Below, one piece after another: positions 1 through 6,791 of a stretch of 22,061 nt of DNA. This DNA is from an archaeon (GTDB lineage: Archaea; Halobacteriota; Syntropharchaeia; Alkanophagales; Methanospirareceae), in NCBI GenBank assembly GCA_030019325.1, contig JASEFB010000021.1:1-22061 (forward strand), read 5' to 3'. How positions within the stretch are numbered: position 1 is the stretch's first letter; each line of letters begins with the position of its first letter. Below the pieces are notes generated by a model. That model was given only the letters and a program-made list of their open reading frames with translations, did no database searches and was not told the origin of the DNA. The position numbers and the translations under genes were made by a program.

Positions 1-273
1 GAAGAAGAACTGGAGCGCACCGGGGCATTTCAATATCTAGCGATCTTGCATGAGGATAAAGTTACCGGGATGAGAGCGGGAAAAAGGGATTATGGCATGC
101 AGATAGAGATACGATGCTGGGATAGCGAGGATGCAAGAACCGGTTCACCAACAAAGCTCCCTTACAAGACTTTAGACATATTAGCGGAACGAATAACGAC
201 CGAAGTGCCCACAGTGGTAAGTGTTACGTATAACATAACCAAAAAGCCACCGTCAACAATAGAAGCGGTTTAA
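1..273 (+). CDS. guaA: GMP synthase (glutamine-hydrolysing), C-terminal part, cut by the window edge
   Basis: The frame is open from base 1 to the TAA at 271-273, giving 90 residues with no start, so the gene begins outside the window. The end carries the GMP synthase dimerisation-domain signature: TGMRAGKRDYG, then IRCWDSEDA, then LAERITTEVP and finally YNITKKPPSTIE, close to the family ending in Asp-Ile-Ser-x-Lys-Pro-Pro-x-Thr-Ile-Glu. GMP synthase converts XMP to GMP with ATP and ammonia. In archaea the ATP-pyrophosphatase subunit is usually a separate protein, and this is that C-terminus. The usual last residues are Glu-Trp-Glu; here they are Glu-Ala-Val. It converges on the HAD gene on the other strand, with a run of eight T just after the stop. 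Confidence 0.9.
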   Translation, partial: EEELERTGAFQYLAILHEDKVTGMRAGKRDYGMQIEIRCWDSEDARTGSPTKLPYKTLDILAERITTEVPTVVSVTYNITKKPPSTIEAV

Positions 274-280
274 TCTTCCC

Positions 281-290
281 TTTTTTTTAT
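281..290 (+). terminator. U-tract terminator after guaA
   Basis: A run of eight T follows the guaA stop by 7 nt. Archaeal transcription ends at T-tracts without a needed hairpin. It lies at the convergent junction with the HAD gene, whose stop overlaps it. Confidence 0.5.
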
Positions 291-1369
291 CCCAGCTTAC
301 CCGCGTCTTCTCTCACCTGCATTCGCAGCTGCTTATGTATTGTTATTATCTCCTCTTTTCTTCGCTCGTCCGCACGTTCGAGATTATGGAGATAAGGAAA
401 AGGTATCTTTCCCTTTTGATTCGTTAGAAAATCCTTTATCTCTGGTGTGATATAACCATCCGGAATATTCGCGGGATTCTCTTCAAAAGCGCTCTGCGTC
501 TCCTCCCATTTCGTTACCACATCCATCACTGCCCCTTTCCCTCCTCGTTCAAACGCCTCGCATATCACATAAAGAAATCGTATATCCACAGATGCGAGGC
601 CCATGTTAGCATACGGAACTGCATACTCATTACCGTTGAAAACAACCGCTATACCACCCTGTGAAGCAACCTCGTCCAGCATCTTATAATCAGTAATGCT
701 GTCGCCAACAGCAATGATATCTCGTATCGCTATCCCTTTTTTGTTTGCTATCTCCCGTATAGCTTCTGCCTTTCGTTCCCCGCCCACCACCCGCGTCGTA
801 AAAATATCATAGCCCAGAGCAGGAAGTTGGTGGAAAAAGAGCTCATCCAGACGGTTCACTATGCGTTCTGTATTGTCAATGTCTGCATAAAGCTCCATTA
901 TCTCTTTTCGCGCTTTCTTGAGTACCGTAAAAACAGATTCCTGTAACGTATGCTTCCTTTTTACTAAATCCAGCTTCGTGCAGATAATATGGTCCTCAGG
1001 GATCCCCAGTTTATGGCCGATATTATACGCATGCTGCTCGTAACTGGTGGATATGATATAAATATCCCAGTTGCCAGCCTGTAACTTCTCAAATAGGTAT
1101 TCTGCACCGTCCACTATCTTCGCACGCTCTGATACCTTCCTTATATCATCTTCAGTTATACCATGCACCAAAAAGAAGGGCACGATTAAGGCAAGGGTAT
1201 CACCCGGCTCATAGCCTTCCCTCCCCTCAAGGGATATAATATCATCATACCGGCTTATAACCTCGAAAATAGAAGCACCTTCGTTCCCCATGCGTTTCAT
1301 CACTTCGTACGCGTTATCTTGCGGGGATAATGGTCCTTCGAGGTCAAAGCATATTGTTTTTTCCTTCAT
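287..1369 (-). CDS. HAD-superfamily hydrolase (COG4030-like predicted phosphatase)
   Basis: A 360-residue soluble protein. HAD motif I appears near the N-terminus as CFDLEGPLS (residues 7-15), with Glu where many HAD phosphatases have the second Asp. Motif II is the IISTS stretch, and motif III/IV is GDSITDYKML, which supplies the acidic Mg-binding residues. Relatives in methanogens have been annotated as energy-converting hydrogenase A subunit R, but no Eha genes lie here, so I keep a generic phosphatase call. The substrate is unknown. The Glu in motif I suggests either a changed reaction or a protein that still makes the phospho-Asp on the first Asp. The gene follows remnants of ACT and paaK genes on the same strand and converges on guaA. 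Confidence 0.75.
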   Translation of the reverse strand: MKEKTICFDLEGPLSPQDNAYEVMKRMGNEGASIFEVISRYDDIISLEGREGYEPGDTLALIVPFFLVHGITEDDIRKVSERAKIVDGAEYLFEKLQAGNWDIYIISTSYEQHAYNIGHKLGIPEDHIICTKLDLVKRKHTLQESVFTVLKKARKEIMELYADIDNTERIVNRLDELFFHQLPALGYDIFTTRVVGGERKAEAIREIANKKGIAIRDIIAVGDSITDYKMLDEVASQGGIAVVFNGNEYAVPYANMGLASVDIRFLYVICEAFERGGKGAVMDVVTKWEETQSAFEENPANIPDGYITPEIKDFLTNQKGKIPFPYLHNLERADERRKEEIITIHKQLRMQVREDAGKLG

Positions 1370-1384
1370 CTTCGTGGCACCATC

Positions 1385-1486
1385 TCAACAATTCTTTATA
1401 TTCACCTGGACATCAGCTAAAATACCGGTAATCTTCCCGAGCTTCCCAGGCCGGTTTTCAGAGAAAACATTGAGCTGTTTAACCAT
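1385..1486 (-). pseudogene. Truncated ACT-domain protein (N-terminal remnant)
   Basis: A 33-codon frame beginning MVKQLNVFSENRPGKLGKIT and continuing GILADVQVNIKN before TGA. This is the first strand-helix-strand of an ACT domain, which normally runs on for about another 100 residues in the paaK-linked archaeal proteins. The rest is absent; the HAD gene starts 15 nt after the stop. The start codon lies one base past the stop of the phenylacetate-CoA ligase remnant, the usual archaeal order of these two genes. The pair is therefore a decayed paaK-ACT operon. Confidence 0.65.
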
Positions 1487-1487
1487 G

Positions 1488-1640
1488 TTACATCTCGCCT
1501 CGCATGTCAATAACCCGCACCGCCTTGCCTTCACTCCTCGGCAGGCTTCCAGGCTCATGAAACTCTACTTCCGGTCTTACAGCAATCTCGTCCTGGATAC
1601 TCTTACTAATATCCGTTTCAAGGTTATCCCAGAAAGCCAT
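1488..1640 (-). pseudogene. paaK: Phenylacetate-CoA ligase, C-terminal remnant
   Basis: About 50 codons ending in TAA encode the end of an acyl-adenylate-forming ligase of the PaaK family. VRPEVEFHEPGSLPRSEGKA followed by VRVIDMRG matches the family pattern Val-Glu-Leu-Val-x-Pro-Gly-x-x-Pro-Arg-Ser-x-Gly-Lys-Ala-x-Arg-Val-Ile-Asp, including the catalytic Lys region of the C-terminal domain. The frame stays open upstream to about 1736, but that part does not look like PaaK. The N-terminal 350 or so residues are missing. The IS element begins 100 nt upstream, so loss may be linked to IS activity. Confidence 0.7.
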
Positions 1641-1745
1641 GGATATACTAAGATACTTGTTAATAAAAACACTACATAGACTTGAAAATCCCTCATAAAG
1701 GCCCTCTGTGAATTGATTTTGGCAAAAACTTTGCCTTTAATAATA

Positions 1746-2799
1746 GACTTGTTGCGAAATAATAAGCCCCGAACGAATTAGCCTCCACAATCCAACTACG
1801 GATTCAACAGACCTTCAAGTGATAGTTCCACAATCCACATGATATCGCCATAACTCGGTCATTAAACTGGCCGTCTTTGTTACGGCACTTCGCGGTAGCT
1901 ATCCCAAATCGCTTCAAGCCGCCGATTGCGTGCTCTACCAGGACTCTGAAGCCGCTGATGGCCTTATTCCGCGCCTTCTCTGCATCCGTCAAAACCCCTC
2001 CTTTTGGCTTCTTCTTCGGCATCATAACCGTTGCAGCCGGATAATCCCGCCCAACGCCCGTGAAGCCCAGATCCAGCCACAACGTTATGCTTTTTGGGAA
2101 TACCCCCGGCGGGAACAGGTCTTTAAACATGCCGAAATCGTGCTTTTTACCCTCGGCGGGCGGGCTTAGATACCCAATCCGCCTGTTCTTATCGGCGATG
2201 AGTATGTTCTTGCGAGTGTGCGCCTTCTTCTTGCCAGAATAGTTTGCCTTCTGCTTCGTGCGGTCTTTAGGCCTCTGGATCGGTCGCTCAGTGCCGTCGA
2301 TGAATAAGTCCTTAACGTCAGGGAATAGCTCTAATAACTCTTCCACGGTGCTTATTTTCCGTTCTGGCAAGACCATCTTCTTCTCAAGCACGTTCTCCGC
2401 TATCAAAGTCAATTTCTGGACATTGCGGCATGCATTGGACCTATCCAGATCAAATAGCAGCCCTAAGACGTCAAAAGTAGGATAGCACTTATAATAAAAG
2501 AGAATGAAAAACAATTTCTCCGTAGGTGTTCTCAAAGAGCCTATTCTTCCACCACCAGGTCTCCTTTCTCTAACACCCCGCTCAAAGCCTCGCTCGTATC
2601 TAATCCGCCTCTCCTTTTGAAGTTCACGGTAGAAACTCGCCATCAGAGGCTTAAATTCCGGTGCGGATAGAGCCCTATCGTGGCTCTTATCAACCTATCG
2701 CTCCTTAAAGCCCTGTTAACGCTTATCATAGCTGATAACACAGAGCCTATCCTATTTAAAAGCCCCTTAGTGAAGATTGCCTTTAATTAGCAACAAGTC
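1746..2799 (-). mobile_element. Complete IS5-like insertion sequence (ISL2/IS1031-type DDE_Tnp_4)
   Basis: The ends carry a perfect inverted repeat: GACTTGTTGC at 1746-1755 and GCAACAAGTC at 2790-2799; two further bases (TA) also match as inverted repeat. The pentamer TAATA sits directly outside both ends (1741-1745 and 2800-2804), which looks like a target duplication, although two of those bases could instead belong to the inverted repeat. One transposase gene fills the element. Total length is about 1.05 kb, normal for the family. The intact ends and open frame suggest a recent insertion. Confidence 0.85.
1804..2643 (-). CDS. IS5-family transposase with DDE_Tnp_4 domain
   Basis: A 279-residue transposase. 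An N-terminal basic region and a helix-turn-helix-like segment (about 40-80) precede the RNase-H-like catalytic domain. The catalytic triad is visible as Asp116 in LFIDGTERPIQRP, Asp191 in LWLDLGFTG and Glu237 in RVLVEHAIGGLKRF. The Asp-Gly-Thr-Glu-Arg-Pro signature and the final HAIGGLKRF block are typical of the IS5/ISL2-type and Harbinger-like transposases. No frameshift or stop is present, so the enzyme looks functional. It cuts and pastes the element by recognising the terminal repeats. Confidence 0.9.
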   Translation of the reverse strand: MASFYRELQKERRIRYERGFERGVRERRPGGGRIGSLRTPTEKLFFILFYYKCYPTFDVLGLLFDLDRSNACRNVQKLTLIAENVLEKKMVLPERKISTVEELLELFPDVKDLFIDGTERPIQRPKDRTKQKANYSGKKKAHTRKNILIADKNRRIGYLSPPAEGKKHDFGMFKDLFPPGVFPKSITLWLDLGFTGVGRDYPAATVMMPKKKPKGGVLTDAEKARNKAISGFRVLVEHAIGGLKRFGIATAKCRNKDGQFNDRVMAISCGLWNYHLKVC

Positions 2800-2804
2800 T
2801 AATA

Positions 2805-2988
2805 TAGGAGTGCCAAAAATTATGATCTTGCATACCTGTATCATTTTTATGGAAGTCGGATGTGCTATGATCTCACATCCCATGAAAATCAATACGGGTA
2901 AGAGAGGAAGCAATACTATCATTACAAACATGCGTATTATTCTGAACAAATCTTTGTTTCCCTTATTTTTACTCCTTTTCTTATCCAT
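2805..2988 (-). pseudogene. Small membrane protein gene cut by the IS element
   Basis: A frame starting at ATG 2988 behind a strong GGAGG site encodes MDKKRSKNKGNKDLFRIIRM followed by two hydrophobic segments, then runs into the IS end. DLFRIIRMFVMIVLLPLL aligns with ELFRMIGRLAMILLLPLA at the start of the intact protein at 4091-4549, so the two are paralogues. With the IS removed, the frame would run about 16 codons further (PILLKAKFLPK...) to a TGA, without obvious likeness to the paralogue. The gene was thus already short or was damaged in another event. Function unknown. Confidence 0.55.
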
Positions 2989-3077
2989 TTTAATCCTCCG
3001 CTCCTTTGTTGTTCGTTCAATAAAAAGAAAAAAGGAAAAAATTTTAAAAGATTGTTTGCACCCGATGTCCTTTTTAG

Positions 3078-3314
3078 TCAGAATATCAGTGCTACCGTTG
3101 CATACTCACCGCTTCCTGAATAAGAGCGTACCATAAAGTAGAGTGTTCCAGAACCTGATGCAGGACCTGCGATCTCCTGCGCCCAACTGGAGTATCCGCG
3201 TGCATCGTAACTGCTTGTTGTAGGTGGTGAATTCCATCTGATGTAGAGATCAAAGTCATTACCGTCAGGACCTGAATTGAATGCGTATCTATCACCCGCT
3301 ATATCCCATTTTCT
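3078..3314 (-). pseudogene. Surface-protein fragment with a pre-peptidase C-terminal (PPC)-like domain
   Basis: This frame has no start codon near its beginning, but its translation is clearly protein-like: AGDRYAFNSGPDGNDFDLYI, then a Ser/Tyr/Gly stretch, then SGSGTLYFMVRSYSGSGEYA and a TGA stop. The Gly-x-Asp-x-Asp-Phe-Asp-Leu-Tyr pattern and the closing Tyr-x-Met-Val-Arg-Ser-Tyr-Ser-Gly-Ser-Gly-x-Tyr pattern are those of PPC/beta-sandwich domains at the ends of secreted archaeal and bacterial proteins. It overlaps the last 16 bases of the membrane protein at 3299-3802 in another frame, so it may be the tail of that gene after a frameshift, or a separate remnant. Confidence 0.5.
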
Positions 3315-3802
3315 TCACTACAGGTAGACACCGTATCGTTGTGGACCAGTTCTAATGTCCCGTTGGGATCTATCCTATAGACTCCTTTTTTAATTAACTC
3401 TTCCACTCCGCTTAAATTTATGTATCCTTCTCCCATCAACCCTCTTCTAATCAAGTCCTCCTTTACTGCCTCGTCTTCTATCCTGAACACTGGTCTTTTT
3501 TCTGGTATGTTTGGTAGTTGCATATAATTTAAAATAACAATCGAAACTAAAAAAGCAGCAAGCAATGCTGATATTACCGCAATTGCTGACAATATCTTAA
3601 TTTCTGATATTTCTTCCTTATCCCTGCGCATCTTATGAACTGAAATAATGGATGAAATGGATATTGCACCGTATATTGCTGATATTACTGCGAATGCTAG
3701 TAATATCTTAGGGTCTATCACATTGAGGGAAAAAATAAATAGCGTAGCAAATAACGCCGCTATTAGTGCAATTGCTAGTAACAGTGTCTTAATGTTTCTC
3801 AT
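3299..3802 (-). CDS. Membrane protein of unknown function, three or four TM segments
   Basis: I place the start at the ATG at 3802, which has GAGGTGATG just ahead of it; an upstream start at 3826 would overlap the neighbour's tail. The protein (about 167 residues) opens MRNIKTLLLAIALIAALFAT, with TM segments around 5-27, 34-57 and 70-95, short Lys/Arg loops between them, and a soluble C-terminal tail of about 70 residues. The tail contains VKEDLIRRGLMGEGYINLSG. The repeated LLAFAVISAI and ILSAIAVISA segments suggest an internal duplication of a two-TM unit. I recognise no family. It may be frameshifted at its end, because a PPC-like frame starts in the overlap. Confidence 0.55.
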   Translation of the reverse strand: MRNIKTLLLAIALIAALFATLFIFSLNVIDPKILLAFAVISAIYGAISISSIISVHKMRRDKEEISEIKILSAIAVISALLAAFLVSIVILNYMQLPNIPEKRPVFRIEDEAVKEDLIRRGLMGEGYINLSGVEELIKKGVYRIDPNGTLELVHNDTVSTCSEENGI

Positions 3803-3813
3803 CTCATCACCTC

Positions 3814-4054
3814 TCAGGGCTGACACCAGGTTGTTATGTAATACATATTATTCTCTGTTCCATGTGTTTCTTCCATTGGAGACTCTGCCCAGAATACTGT
3901 AGATATTGCACTATTCCAATTTACCCATTGGTCGTCCTGTTTTTTTAGTATTTATAAAGCGCCCCTCCTCGGCGCTCTCATCCGTAAGTAGAATGGATGA
4001 GCATAAAATACCTCCCTTCTGCTTTCGTTTCCTACCTTTTATTTCTTTTTTCAT
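3814..4054 (-). pseudogene. Small ORF broken by a frameshift in an A7 run (minus strand)
   Basis: An ATG at 4054 behind GGGAGGTAAAGGT opens a 47-codon frame, MKKEIKGRKRKQKGGILC..., that ends at 3911. Another frame without a start, KQDDQWVNWNSAISTVFWAE through TTWCQP, ends at TGA 3814. The two frames meet in a run of seven A on the minus strand (T on the plus strand, about 3940-3946); losing one A joins them into a 79-residue product. The stop lies 12 nt ahead of the membrane gene at 3802, as in an operon. This could be a real frameshift mutation or a sequencing error. No family recognised. Confidence 0.4.
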
Positions 4055-4090
4055 ACCTTTACCTCCCTCTCAACCAAATATCAAAAAACC

Positions 4091-4549
4091 TCAATCAACA
4101 CCCAACACAAATAAACTAAAAAGTATCCCGAGAAGTATAGCGACCAAAAGAGACACTTTTGTCCCACGCGATGCAAAATAACCCACTAATCCACCAAGTA
4201 GTATGTAGGGGTTCAAGATGACTACACCCGAAGTTATCAATCTTACCCATCTTGTTACAAAATAGGGATCAGGAAAGTCAGAGAGAAAATCAGCATAGGC
4301 AAGAGAAAGAGGAATTAAGAAAATGCCAGAAAGTATTGATGCAATTTTATCTTTTGTTATATATCCATAAGCTATGATAAGTGATATAAAGATGCCATGA
4401 ATTATAGCTCCTGCGTGAGGTTCTAAGGAAGGGCGAAGCCTTCCATGAATCATATATGTCAAAATCATATATGTCAACGACAGTGCGAGAGGAAGCAATA
4501 GTATCATTGCCAACCTGCCTATCATCCTGAACAATTCTTTCTTCTCCAT
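4091..4549 (-). CDS. Small integral membrane protein, paralogue of the broken gene at 2805-2988
   Basis: A 152-residue protein starting MEKKELFRMIGRLAMILLLP. Four or five hydrophobic segments are visible: about 9-31, 46-62 (IIHGIFISLIIAYGYI), 66-86, 108-127 (ITSGVVILNPYILLGGLVGYFA) and 131-150. No catalytic motif is seen. Its N-terminus matches that of the interrupted gene to the left, so the region held a small gene family. It follows the tiny ORF at 4554-4670 by 4 nt, probably one transcript. Function unknown. Confidence 0.6.
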   Translation of the reverse strand: MEKKELFRMIGRLAMILLLPLALSLTYMILTYMIHGRLRPSLEPHAGAIIHGIFISLIIAYGYITKDKIASILSGIFLIPLSLAYADFLSDFPDPYFVTRWVRLITSGVVILNPYILLGGLVGYFASRGTKVSLLVAILLGILFSLFVLGVD

Positions 4550-4553
4550 ATTT

Positions 4554-4670
4554 TTACCTTACTTCCCTTTTTTGCGCTCCTCCTCGGTGCTGAGCCCCTT
4601 CATGGGTTTGCACCACGCAGGGGGTACCCTTTCCGATTCCTTCCTTTCCCTTTTTCTTCACACCTTTCAT
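4554..4670 (-). CDS. Tiny lysine-rich ORF of unknown function
   Basis: A 38-codon frame from ATG 4670: MKGVKKKGKEGIGKGTPCVV followed by QTHEGAQHRGGAQKREVR. It has a TATA-like TTTATAT on the minus strand at 4691-4697, about 25 nt upstream, which would give a nearly leaderless transcript. The stop is 4 nt ahead of the membrane protein at 4549. Its layout (Lys-rich start, a Cys, then a stretch read over CACCGAGGAGGAGCGC) resembles the small ORF at 3911-4054, which also sits ahead of a membrane gene. It may be a leader peptide or a remnant. Confidence 0.3.
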   Translation of the reverse strand: MKGVKKKGKEGIGKGTPCVVQTHEGAQHRGGAQKREVR

Positions 4671-4830
4671 CTTTATTTACTTTAAAAGTAATATAAAAAC
4701 TTTTATTGGTGTTATTTATAATAAACTATTACTGATATTGTTAAAAATAAGCAATATTTCTATCATCTATATTTGTAATTCCAAATATCAAAAGGTTAGA
4801 AAGGTGTGTTAGGGAATATGTAAAAATTCG
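4671..4830. other. AT-rich intergenic stretch
   Basis: Between the tiny ORF and the radical SAM gene I see only A/T-rich sequence with several TATA-like stretches and no coding frame or clear hairpin. It would hold the promoter of the leftward membrane-protein unit and the end of the radical SAM transcript. Confidence 0.4.
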
Positions 4831-5865
4831 TTATGTTATCACCGCGACCGCCTCTCCACATTTGGGACATTTATTCTCCGATGTAAGGTAGTAACTCACC
4901 ACATCAAATCCATATCGTTTGATTATCAGTTCACCGCAACTCGGGCAATAGGTATTTTCGTAGGGATGCCCGGGGACATTGCCGAGATACACATAATTCA
5001 ACCCTTCTTCTTTTCCTATCGCCCATGCCCGCTCCAGTGTTTCAACAGGTGTCCTTCCTTTGTAAAGACCGAGTTCAAGCGACTTATAAGCTGGATAATA
5101 CTGCGTTACGTGCCAGGGCGTGTTCTCTCCCGTGCCTTTCCTGATTCTCGACGCTATGCTTCTCAAGCATTCCGCATCATCATTCACGCCCGGTATAATG
5201 AGCGTTGTAACTTCAACATGAACTCCCTTTCCCTTCGCTTCCTTTATATTCCGCCATACTTTCTCAACATCTGCGCCACAATAGTTCAGCACCGCTTCCT
5301 TACAGCCCTTTACATCTACATTCATCGCATCTAACCCGTGCTCTACCAGCAACCTGAGGGCACCAGAGCTCATATACCCATTAGTCACGTAGGTATTGTA
5401 GTAGCCCTCTTTTTTAGCGAGTACAAACACATCAAGCGAGTATTCAAGAAGCAGTGTTGGCTCGTTGAAGGAAATAGAAGTCCCCTGGCATCCCATTTCT
5501 CTCACTAATTGCACCAATCGCTCTGGCGAGATATAATTACAAACTTTTTGGGAAAAAGTTTGTTTGCTAATCTCCCAATTCTGGCACCAAGGGCAGGAGA
5601 AATTACAGCCATGACTCCCAACCGTTAATGCTCTGGTTCCGGGGAAGAAATGGAAGAAAGGTTTCTTTTCTATTGGATTGGCACTTATCGAGGAGATATC
5701 GCCATATTCGAGGGTATAGAGTTTCCCCTCTATATTCATCCGTGTCTTACAAAATCCTAACCCGCCGACAGCAATCTCGCAGAACCGCTCACAGGTTTTG
5801 CATCTCACTTTTTTCCCTGCTTGCTCATATAACACCGCTTCTTTTACACAGTTTGTGCTTTTCAT
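4831..5865 (-). CDS. amrS: AmmeMemoRadiSam-system radical SAM protein (AmrS-like)
   Basis: I place the start at ATG 5865; a longer frame reaching 5952 would run over the hisF start and begins with an unlikely hydrophobic stretch. The 344-residue protein has four N-terminal Cys in RCKTCERFCE...GFCK (22, 25, 29, 39), the radical SAM cluster CNFSCPWC (Cys87, 91, 94), family blocks ISFNEPTLLLEYSLD, VTNGYMSSGALRLL, DAMNVDVKG and WHVTQYYPAY, and a C-terminal zinc-ribbon pair CPSCG...CPKCG. These match the radical SAM member of the three-gene AMMECR1-MEMO1-radical SAM set found in most archaea. The partner genes are not next to it here. The extra C-terminal zinc ribbon is a known variant. Its substrate is not established. 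Confidence 0.88.
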   Translation of the reverse strand: MKSTNCVKEAVLYEQAGKKVRCKTCERFCEIAVGGLGFCKTRMNIEGKLYTLEYGDISSISANPIEKKPFFHFFPGTRALTVGSHGCNFSCPWCQNWEISKQTFSQKVCNYISPERLVQLVREMGCQGTSISFNEPTLLLEYSLDVFVLAKKEGYYNTYVTNGYMSSGALRLLVEHGLDAMNVDVKGCKEAVLNYCGADVEKVWRNIKEAKGKGVHVEVTTLIIPGVNDDAECLRSIASRIRKGTGENTPWHVTQYYPAYKSLELGLYKGRTPVETLERAWAIGKEEGLNYVYLGNVPGHPYENTYCPSCGELIIKRYGFDVVSYYLTSENKCPKCGEAVAVIT

Positions 5866-5896
5866 CCAACCCTTTCTTATGGACCAGTATATTAGG

Positions 5897-5905
5897 TTAT
5901 AAATA
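5897..5905 (+). promoter_or_regulatory. TATA box between amrS and hisF
   Basis: TTATAAATA lies 41 nt ahead of the hisF start, which places transcription start near 5928. The reverse complement TATTTATAA could serve amrS on the other strand, 32 nt ahead of its start. Only 80 bp separate the two genes. Confidence 0.5.
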
Positions 5906-5945
5906 CGATCACAAATGAAATAATAATAGAGAAGTATTTTGAGAA

Positions 5946-6770
5946 ATGACAAAGCGAATTATTCCTTGCCTGGATACCACGTTAGATGAGCAAGGTAGAG
6001 CAGTTGTGGTTAAGGGTATAGAATTTGAGAATCTCCGCTATGCAGGTGACCCGGTTGAACTCGCCATGAGATACGATGCGCAGGGAGCTGATGAGCTCGT
6101 TTTCCTCGACATATCTGCCTCGTATGAGCGAAGGGATACAATGACCGCAGTTGTCGGGAAAATAGCAGAGCACGTGTCCATTCCCCTCTCTGTAGGTGGG
6201 GGGATAAAGAGCATAGAGGATTTTGAAAGGGTCTTCGATGCCGGTGCTGATAAGGCAGGGATAAATACCGCTGGTGTTAAAAATCCCAAGCTCATAAAAG
6301 AAGCGGCAGAACGATTTGGCAACGATCGCATTGTGGTTGCGCTTGATTGCAAACGAAAGTTTGAAGATCTAACAGAAGGGGAAGTGGACAAAACACCGGT
6401 ACAACTGGAGGACGGCAAAAAGGCTTGGTATGAAGTTATAATTTACGGTGGACGCGAACCTACGGGAATTGATGCAATAAAGTGGGCGAAAGAGGTGCAG
6501 GCGCTTGGGGCTGCTGAAATATTGCTGACTTCAAAAGATAGAGATGGGACAACCGCGGGATATGACATTCCTATAACAAAAGCAATTGCTGAAGCTGTGG
6601 ACATTCCTGTGATCGCCTCCGGTGGCGCGGGGGATGTAGAGCATATGTATGAGGCTTTTGTGCACGGTGCAGATGCATGCCTCGCAGCGAGTATTTTCCA
6701 TTATGGGACGTATACGGTAGGTGAGATAAAGGACTATTTGAGGAAAAAAGGGATTCCCGTGAGACGTTGA
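5946..6770 (+). CDS. hisF: Imidazole glycerol phosphate synthase, cyclase subunit
   Basis: A 274-residue beta/alpha barrel. HisF condenses PRFAR with ammonia supplied by HisH to give imidazole glycerol phosphate and AICAR in histidine synthesis. The start MTKRIIPCLD carries the catalytic Asp10 (Asp11 in the Thermotoga enzyme); the second catalytic Asp is Asp134 in VVALDCKR. Phosphate-binding loops are SVGGGI (82-87), the TSKDRDGT block (195-202) and ASGGAG. The protein is about 20 residues longer than usual because of an insert after residue 139 (FEDLTEGEVDKTPVQLEDG). It shares an operon with ffh, 21 nt downstream; no other his gene is near. Confidence 0.96.
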   Translation: MTKRIIPCLDTTLDEQGRAVVVKGIEFENLRYAGDPVELAMRYDAQGADELVFLDISASYERRDTMTAVVGKIAEHVSIPLSVGGGIKSIEDFERVFDAGADKAGINTAGVKNPKLIKEAAERFGNDRIVVALDCKRKFEDLTEGEVDKTPVQLEDGKKAWYEVIIYGGREPTGIDAIKWAKEVQALGAAEILLTSKDRDGTTAGYDIPITKAIAEAVDIPVIASGGAGDVEHMYEAFVHGADACLAASIFHYGTYTVGEIKDYLRKKGIPVRR

Positions 6771-6791
6771 GCTTCAAATGAGGTGTAAGAG

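Noticed and set aside
287..1369. Energy-converting hydrogenase A subunit R
   Set aside because: The name has been attached to relatives, but no hydrogenase genes are near and the visible motifs are those of a HAD phosphatase.
1290..1679. 129-codon rightward frame
   Set aside because: It lies antisense to the HAD start and the ACT and paaK remnants, which carry real family signatures on the other strand.
3092..3295. 67-codon leftward frame
   Set aside because: The overlapping frame on the same strand gives a protein-like PPC-type sequence, whereas this one shows no pattern.
5866..5952. Longer start for the radical SAM protein
   Set aside because: It would overlap the hisF start and the TATA box and add a hydrophobic stretch not found in the family.
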